Source of the DNA: JBJHCA01 sp050485785
GTDB lineage: Bacteria; Bacteroidota; Bacteroidia; Chitinophagales; Saprospiraceae
DNA: 6,395 nt
Direction of reading: 5' to 3'
Assembly (NCBI GenBank): GCA_050485785.1
Contig: JBJHCA010000120.1
Location: forward strand, 1 to 6,395
Shown: piece after piece, positions 1 through 4,250 of the stretch
Layout of the letters: each line of letters begins with the position of its first letter
How positions within the stretch are numbered: the stretch's first letter is position 1
Notes under the pieces: generated by a model
The model's input: only the letters and a program-made list of their open reading frames with translations
Told to the model about the DNA's origin: nothing
Databases searched by the model: none
Program-made: the position numbers and the translations under genes

Positions 1-929
1 GGGTAACCCATTACCATGCTCATAGTTGCCAGTGCGTCAGCCATCATGGCATTGCCCGCAATAATTGACGCACTGAGTACATTGGTTTGTTTGGGGTACC
101 CCGTATGAGGATCTATAGTGTGTGCATACATTCCACCATCGGTAATGTGAAAGTTGCGATAGTTTCCTGAAGTGGCCAGTGCTGTGTTGTCCAGTAAAAT
201 AACGGATTCTATATCCTCTGCTTTTGCCGCCGGATCGGGAGTTTGAATGCCAAAACGCCATACCAGCCCTCGCCGGTTTCTGCCCCGCGTTACTATTTCC
301 CCGCCTATATCCACCATAAAATGCTCAATCCCTCTGCCCTCTAGGAACCTTGCCACCTCATCAGTACCGTAACCTTTGGCTATTGCGCTAAAATCAAGCT
401 GTACCCGAGGGTCTGCCTTGCTGATCAAAATACTGTCAGTATGGGAAGTATCAATAATGATAATATATTGCATCCCCACAAAACTAAGCATAGAGTCAAT
501 GGCTATACTGTCCGCATGGGCTATGGTCTTACGTCCGGTAAAGCCAAAACCCCAATAGTTTACCAGCGGCATTACCGTAGGATCAAATGCTCCTCCGGAT
601 AACCGGTAAACCTCTGCAGATGCCAGAAGGTTAAGGGCCATCCCTGAATTCCTGTGCACCTGAATTTCCGGTGTGGTATTGTCATTAAACTTTGAGATTA
701 CTGAGTGCGGGATATAGGTAGACAGCTCATTGTTGACTACCTGCAATACACTGTCAAGATCATTTTTCCTGATCACTCCGTCCACATTCACCAGATTAAT
801 CGCATAGTATGTTCCCATTGTTTCTCCCCGGAAAGTATCATACCGGGTAGTCTGAGGAGGTTCTGCACATTGCACAAACACCAGTAATATCAGGGATAAC
901 AAAATGCCAATAGGCGCAAAACGCTGCAT
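1..929 (-). CDS. apbE: FAD:protein FMN transferase ApbE, probable lipoprotein, C-terminus cut by the window edge
   Basis: ApbE transfers FMN from FAD to a Thr/Ser of target redox proteins (such as NqrB/NqrC or RnfD/RnfG type subunits) outside the inner membrane. I translated 309 codons from an ATG at 927-929; no stop is reached. Residues 1-20 form a short hydrophobic signal and C21 is a candidate lipid-anchor Cys, although the preceding FVQ is a poor lipobox, so plain membrane anchoring is possible. Family motifs appear in order: GETMGTYY (35-42), FDPTVMPLVNYWGFG (115-129), DFSAIAKGYGTD (179-190), VDIGGEIV (206-213), ATSGNYRNF (252-260) and HTIDPHTGYP (270-279). D298 and T302 in ADALAT match the family's metal ligands. 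The family is usually about 330-350 residues, so probably only the last few dozen are missing. The start lies 2 bp after the rmlD stop, so translation is probably coupled. No flavinylation target is in view. Confidence 0.95.
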   Translation of the reverse strand, partial: MQRFAPIGILLSLILLVFVQCAEPPQTTRYDTFRGETMGTYYAINLVNVDGVIRKNDLDSVLQVVNNELSTYIPHSVISKFNDNTTPEIQVHRNSGMALNLLASAEVYRLSGGAFDPTVMPLVNYWGFGFTGRKTIAHADSIAIDSMLSFVGMQYIIIIDTSHTDSILISKADPRVQLDFSAIAKGYGTDEVARFLEGRGIEHFMVDIGGEIVTRGRNRRGLVWRFGIQTPDPAAKAEDIESVILLDNTALATSGNYRNFHITDGGMYAHTIDPHTGYPKQTNVLSASIIAGNAMMADALATMSMVMGY

Positions 930-931
930 AA

Positions 932-1807
932 TTATGGGTTTAACTTTATTTTCAAACACAGGGACAAACTGTGCTGCCACCAGGGAATGGATATGCCAAA
1001 AGCCCGCTGTATATCAGTTTTATCCAATACACTGTAAGCCGGGCGCTTTGCCGCTGTTTCAAACCGATCGGATGAAACCGGCTCAACCAAGGCCTTAATC
1101 CCGCTCAGGTCGAATATACTGCAGGCAAAGTCATACCACGATGCCACCCCCTGATTGCTGTAATGATATGTACCCCATCGATGATCATCTGCTTTGATGG
1201 ATTCCAAAATAGTCCATATGGCAGAAGCCAGGTCATCGGCCAGGGTTGGGCTGCCAATCTGGTCATTGACTACGCTGACTACTTCCTGTTCCCTTCCCAA
1301 TCTGAGCATGGTATTCATAAAATTTCTCCCTTCCGCGGCATACAGCCAGGAAGTCCGGATTATGATATGCTTCACATTCGAGTTCCTGAGCAGCACCTCC
1401 CCTTCCCATTTACTGCGTGCATAAACGTTTTCACAGTCAATCGGGTCATTGGGCTTCCTGGGGCTGTTCCCCTCACCACCAAACACGTAGTCTGTGGAAA
1501 TATGCACCATGATCGCCTGAAATTGGTCAGCTACTTTTGCCAGGCGACCAACAGCCTCAGCATTAACGGCAAAGGCAATGTCTGAATGGGATTCTGCAAG
1601 ATCTACATGCGTGTAAGCCGCAGTATTGATAATGATTTTTGGGATCACTCTTTGTGCTGCATTGTCCAGCTTGCGCTCATCGGTAATATCAAGCTGACTT
1701 CGGTCGGGCGCATGCACACGGTACCCCGCTAAAGGCTGAGTTCGGAGCAAGGCTTTGCCAAGTTGCCCTCCACCTCCGGTCAGCAGCACGCTTTTTTCTT
1801 CACTCAT
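932..1807 (-). CDS. rmlD: dTDP-4-dehydrorhamnose reductase RmlD
   Basis: This cytosolic enzyme catalyses the last step of dTDP-L-rhamnose synthesis, the NAD(P)H-dependent reduction of dTDP-4-dehydro-L-rhamnose, feeding surface polysaccharides. The 291-residue product is of normal family length. It is an extended short-chain dehydrogenase with a Rossmann glycine motif TGGGGQLG (10-17), NTAAYTHVD (61-69), STDYVF (104-109) carrying the catalytic Ser/Thr region, and the catalytic YARSK (Y129, K133). RTSWLYA (151-157), DQIGSPT (182-188) and KRPAYSVLD (254-262) are also typical of RmlD. The start ATG shares an ATGA with the rmlC stop, which supports this start and coupled translation. The stop is 2 bp before apbE. 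Nothing looks damaged. A general sugar-nucleotide reductase is the only alternative, and the adjacent rmlC makes it unlikely. Confidence 0.97.
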   Translation of the reverse strand: MSEEKSVLLTGGGGQLGKALLRTQPLAGYRVHAPDRSQLDITDERKLDNAAQRVIPKIIINTAAYTHVDLAESHSDIAFAVNAEAVGRLAKVADQFQAIMVHISTDYVFGGEGNSPRKPNDPIDCENVYARSKWEGEVLLRNSNVKHIIIRTSWLYAAEGRNFMNTMLRLGREQEVVSVVNDQIGSPTLADDLASAIWTILESIKADDHRWGTYHYSNQGVASWYDFACSIFDLSGIKALVEPVSSDRFETAAKRPAYSVLDKTDIQRAFGISIPWWQHSLSLCLKIKLNP

Positions 1808-2352
1808 ATTGCCCGGTGTTTACTAAATTCAGGCCATAGCTTGTCCCGTTCAGACAAAATTAACGCTGCAGGGTCTGTTTCAGGCCATGAGATATTGAGT
1901 TCTTCGTCGTTATACCGGAGCCCTCCTTCAGCAGCCGGATCATAATATTGGTCGCATTTGTAAAATACCAGGGCTGTATCGCTCAGGGTTAGATATCCAT
2001 GGGCAAAACCGGCAGGTATAAATAGTTGCCGGTGATTTTCATCATTCAGCTCAATACCGTAATGTTGCCCGTAAGTGGGAGATTCAGGGCGTATGTCAAC
2101 GGCCACATCAAAAATACTCCCGGCCAATACCCTGATAAGCTTGGCCTGAGCAGAGGAACCTGTCTGATAGTGCAGTCCTCGCAATGTGCCCTTTGTAGAG
2201 AAGGCCTGATTATCCTGCACAAAGTCGGCCTCAATGCCGTGTAACCTGAATTTTTCCTGCTGGTAACTTTCGTAAAAATACCCGCGGCTGTCGCGGTAGA
2301 TCACCGGTTCTATCACTAAGCATCCTTGCAATGGTGTCGCAATGGTCCTCAT
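1804..2352 (-). CDS. rmlC: dTDP-4-dehydrorhamnose 3,5-epimerase RmlC
   Basis: RmlC epimerises C3 and C5 of dTDP-4-dehydro-6-deoxyglucose, giving the substrate of the next gene, RmlD. The 182-residue product has the cupin-fold family landmarks: RDSRGYFYESY (20-30), VQDNQAFSTKGTLRGLHYQ (45-63) with the probable catalytic base H61, and FDVAVDIRPESPTYG (81-95). IPAGFAHGY (112-120) follows, then Y131, the likely acid, and LSERDKLWP (166-174) whose D170 probably pairs with the catalytic His. Residue roles are assigned from family knowledge; only the motifs are seen. Length is normal. It starts 6 bp after the der stop and overlaps rmlD by 4 bp (ATGA). No clear Shine-Dalgarno precedes it, as usual in Bacteroidota. 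Confidence 0.97.
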   Translation of the reverse strand: MRTIATPLQGCLVIEPVIYRDSRGYFYESYQQEKFRLHGIEADFVQDNQAFSTKGTLRGLHYQTGSSAQAKLIRVLAGSIFDVAVDIRPESPTYGQHYGIELNDENHRQLFIPAGFAHGYLTLSDTALVFYKCDQYYDPAAEGGLRYNDEELNISWPETDPAALILSERDKLWPEFSKHRAI

Positions 2353-2358
2353 GCCGAT

Positions 2359-3663
2359 CTATTTTTTGCGGATAAATATGCCAATAGGTACGCCGGTAAA
2401 GTTGAAATGCTTACGCACCTGGTTTTCCAGATAGTTCTTATACGGCTCCTTGATGTACTTGGGATGATTGGCAAAAAATGCAAATGCGGGAAAATAGGTG
2501 GGCAACTGAGTTACAAATTTTATTTTGACAGCCTGGCCTTTGAATGAAGGCGGCGGATAGGCCTCAATTGCCTTGAGCATCACATCGTTCAATTTACTGG
2601 TAGCAATTTTCCGCGTCCTGTTTTCAAAAACCTGAAATGCAACCTCCAGCGCTTTATAAATCCGCGTTTTGTCAATGGCTGAAGTAAACACTATCGGCAC
2701 ATCCGAAAACGGGGCAATTCGCTGCTTAAGGGCTTTTTCATAAATTACCGCGGTATGAGTGTCCTTTTCCACCAGGTCCCACTTGTTGACAATAAATACT
2801 ATGCCCTTGTTTCGCTTTTGTGCCAGCCTGAAAAGATTGAGATCCTGACTTTCAATGCCCAGCTCTGCATCAATCACTATCAGACATACATCTGCTTCTT
2901 CTATAACCTTGATGGCCCGCAAAACAGAGTAAAACTCCAGATTCTCATGGACTTTCGACTTCTTGCGAATACCGGCAGTATCTACCAGCAAACAGTGTTT
3001 TCCGTATTTTTTGTACTCGGTATGTATGGAATCTCTTGTAGTGCCGGCTATGTCGGTAACAATATTGCGGGTTTCTCCTATCAGGGCATTGAGTAAGGAT
3101 GATTTGCCTACATTGGGTTGCCCGATTATGGCAAATTTGGGTAGCGTATCCTCTTCTTCTTCTTTTTTGGGTGGCAAAAGCTTGACCACTTCGTCCAGTA
3201 TTTCACCGGAACCGCTGCCACTGGCTGAAGCCATAGTAAAAAATCGATCGAAGCCCAGACTGTAAAACTCTGATGCCTCGTGGAGATTGTTGTAGTTGTC
3301 TACTTTATTCACAATTAGGACCACAGGTTTTTTCTGTTTCCTCAGGATTTCTGCCATCTGCGCATCGAGATCGGTAACACCTGTCTTCACATCCACCAAA
3401 AACAATATTACATCGGCTTCCTCTATGGCTATGATCACCTGCTCGCGGATAGCCTGTTCAAAAACATCTTCGGAATGATCTACAAACCCTCCGGTATCAA
3501 TCACCGTAAATGGAACTCCGTTCCACTCCGAAGTGCCGTACTGCCTGTCGCGGGTAACACCGCTGAGGTCATCCACAATGGCTTGCTGATAACCCAGCAG
3601 ACGGTTAAAAAAAGTGGATTTGCCGACATTGGGCCGGCCTACTATTGCTACAACTCCCGCCAT
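2359..3663 (-). CDS. der: Ribosome-assembly GTPase Der (EngA)
   Basis: Der is an essential cytosolic GTPase with two consecutive G domains that acts in assembly of the 50S ribosomal subunit. The 434-residue product is full length. G domain 1 has GRPNVGKS (9-16), DTGG (56-59) and NKVD (119-122). A short acidic linker (about 163-175, with a run of Glu) leads to G domain 2 with GQPNVGKS (181-188), TTRDS (208-212), DTAG (228-231), NKWD (293-296) and TSAI (327-330). Residues from about 350 to 434 form the KH-like C-terminal domain, ending in IRKK. All nucleotide-binding motifs are intact in both domains. It is the first gene of the minus-strand run and reads away from the plus-strand locus, so the intergenic region must hold its promoter. 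The pairing with rhamnose genes is probably a co-transcription convenience rather than a functional link. Confidence 0.98.
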   Translation of the reverse strand: MAGVVAIVGRPNVGKSTFFNRLLGYQQAIVDDLSGVTRDRQYGTSEWNGVPFTVIDTGGFVDHSEDVFEQAIREQVIIAIEEADVILFLVDVKTGVTDLDAQMAEILRKQKKPVVLIVNKVDNYNNLHEASEFYSLGFDRFFTMASASGSGSGEILDEVVKLLPPKKEEEEDTLPKFAIIGQPNVGKSSLLNALIGETRNIVTDIAGTTRDSIHTEYKKYGKHCLLVDTAGIRKKSKVHENLEFYSVLRAIKVIEEADVCLIVIDAELGIESQDLNLFRLAQKRNKGIVFIVNKWDLVEKDTHTAVIYEKALKQRIAPFSDVPIVFTSAIDKTRIYKALEVAFQVFENRTRKIATSKLNDVMLKAIEAYPPPSFKGQAVKIKFVTQLPTYFPAFAFFANHPKYIKEPYKNYLENQVRKHFNFTGVPIGIFIRKK

Positions 3664-3680
3664 GGATAATGTTTAAGCGG

Positions 3681-3688
3681 CAAAGGTA
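3681..3688 (-). promoter_or_regulatory. Candidate Bacteroidota -7 element for the der operon
   Basis: On the minus strand this reads TACCTTTG, a full match to the Bacteroidota -7 consensus TAnnTTTG, about 17 bp before the der start codon. No TTG is found at the expected -33 distance (the triplet there is GAC), so the promoter would be half-matched and would leave a very short leader. A match to four-plus-two fixed bases can arise by chance in AT-rich DNA, so this is only a candidate. Confidence 0.3.
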
Positions 3689-3829
3689 ATGGTTTTAAGC
3701 TGCTTTCCGTCATCTATCCGCTTATCGGCTGCCCGTCAAAAAGTTCTTCAAAACAAAATGTTATTCACCAAAATCTCTTCCATGCTGCTTTATTACCGAT
3801 GCTGACATGTGGATCTAAAATAAATATTC

Positions 3830-3853
3830 GTCAAGAAGGCCTTTATTCTTGAC
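3830..3853. promoter_or_regulatory. Inverted repeat, possible operator, overlapping the rightward promoter
   Basis: Perfect 8-bp arms GTCAAGAA (3830-3837) and TTCTTGAC (3846-3853) flank an 8-nt loop GGCCTTTA. The right arm contains the TTG that serves as the -33 element of the promoter at 3849-3879, so a dimeric regulator bound here would compete with RNA polymerase. It lies upstream of the predicted transcription start and so would not be part of the rightward transcript. No regulator gene is in the window. The repeat is seen directly; the operator role is inference. Confidence 0.45.
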
Positions 3854-3879
3854 AAAGCCTGAATAATTCTTTAACTTTG
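3849..3879 (+). promoter_or_regulatory. Bacteroidota-type promoter for the rightward accessory locus
   Basis: A -33 TTG at 3849-3851 (within TTGACA) is followed after exactly 20 nt by TAACTTTG at 3872-3879, matching the TTG-N19-21-TAnnTTTG pattern of the primary sigma factor of Bacteroidota. Transcription would start near 3884-3887, giving a leader of about 25 nt to the ATG at 3912. An inverted repeat covers the -33 element. No other comparable promoter was noticed before the 4247 gene, so this one probably drives the whole rightward locus. Confidence 0.6.
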
Positions 3880-3911
3880 AAGCTATTACCTCATAAATCA
3901 AATTTTCTCCC

Positions 3912-4136
3912 ATGAAATCAGTGTTAGACTCCAGAAAAAGTGCCGTAAGTCCGGTAGCAGATACCTTACAGACTGCTGCTTCACCTCTTCGTTCTGCAGC
4001 CCCCCCTACCTTGCAACTCAAAGCCGATGATAGCACTTTCGAACCATCCATTCAGCGCCAGGAAGAAGAGGAAGAGCTTCAAATGAAGGCTGATGAGTCC
4101 ATTCAGCGGGAAGCTGATGAAGATGATGACGAGTAA
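3912..4136 (+). CDS. Small acidic protein with LQxKAD/IQRQEEEEE low-complexity repeats, eCIS-associated type
   Basis: This is a 74-residue protein of unknown function. The first 30 residues are Ser/Ala-rich. Residues 34-41 (LQLKADDS) and 56-63 (LQMKADES) are near-identical repeats 22 residues apart, each followed by an IQR motif (SIQRQ 46-50, SIQRE 63-67). From residue 39 on, 17 of 36 residues are Asp or Glu, ending in EADEDDDE. From family knowledge, strings like IQRQEEEEELQMK are common in DUF4157 ('eCIS core domain') proteins and other proteins encoded near Bacteroidota extracellular contractile injection systems. The metallopeptidase-like HExxH and the EAD motif of DUF4157 are absent, so this is not a full member. 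A promoter lies about 33 nt upstream. No signal peptide or membrane segment is seen. It could instead be the remnant N-terminus of a larger protein, but I see no continuation in other frames. Confidence 0.75.
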   Translation: MKSVLDSRKSAVSPVADTLQTAASPLRSAAPPTLQLKADDSTFEPSIQRQEEEEELQMKADESIQREADEDDDE

Positions 4137-4172
4137 ATTGTTGAATATGGCTGTCTTTTGTTCAGTTACCTG

Positions 4173-4250
4173 ATGAAACCGCCTCCTGCCCTACTGCATG
4201 TTGGGCAATTGTTCAAATGCTCCGTTTATGACTCCAACGGCACCCCATGA
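4173..4250 (+). CDS. Possible 25-codon ORF coupled to the following gene by an ATGA overlap
   Basis: An ATG at 4173 opens a 25-residue frame beginning MKPPPALLHVGQLF and ending DSNGTP. Its TGA (4248-4250) overlaps the ATG (4247-4249) of the long gene downstream. It is in the same frame as the 74-residue ORF, separated from it by that ORF's TAA at 4134-4136. No family is recognised and no Shine-Dalgarno is visible. A junction of this kind usually signals translational coupling, so it may be a short leader peptide; it may equally be chance, or the decayed tail of the upstream gene. Confidence 0.25.
   Translation: MKPPPALLHVGQLFKCSVYDSNGTP

Noticed and set aside
1163..1585. Plus-strand 140-codon frame inside rmlD
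   Set aside because: It is wholly antisense to a gene with complete RmlD motifs and shows no domain of its own.
3815..4051. Minus-strand 78-codon frame across the intergenic region and the small acidic gene
   Set aside because: It runs antisense through the predicted promoter and the LQxKAD repeats, which make sense only on the plus strand; it has no recognisable motif.
3912..4250. A single DUF4157 protein broken by a stop or frameshift
   Set aside because: No HExxH or EAD-type motif of DUF4157 was found in any frame of this stretch or in the start of the long gene, so there is no evidence of a split metallopeptidase-like domain.
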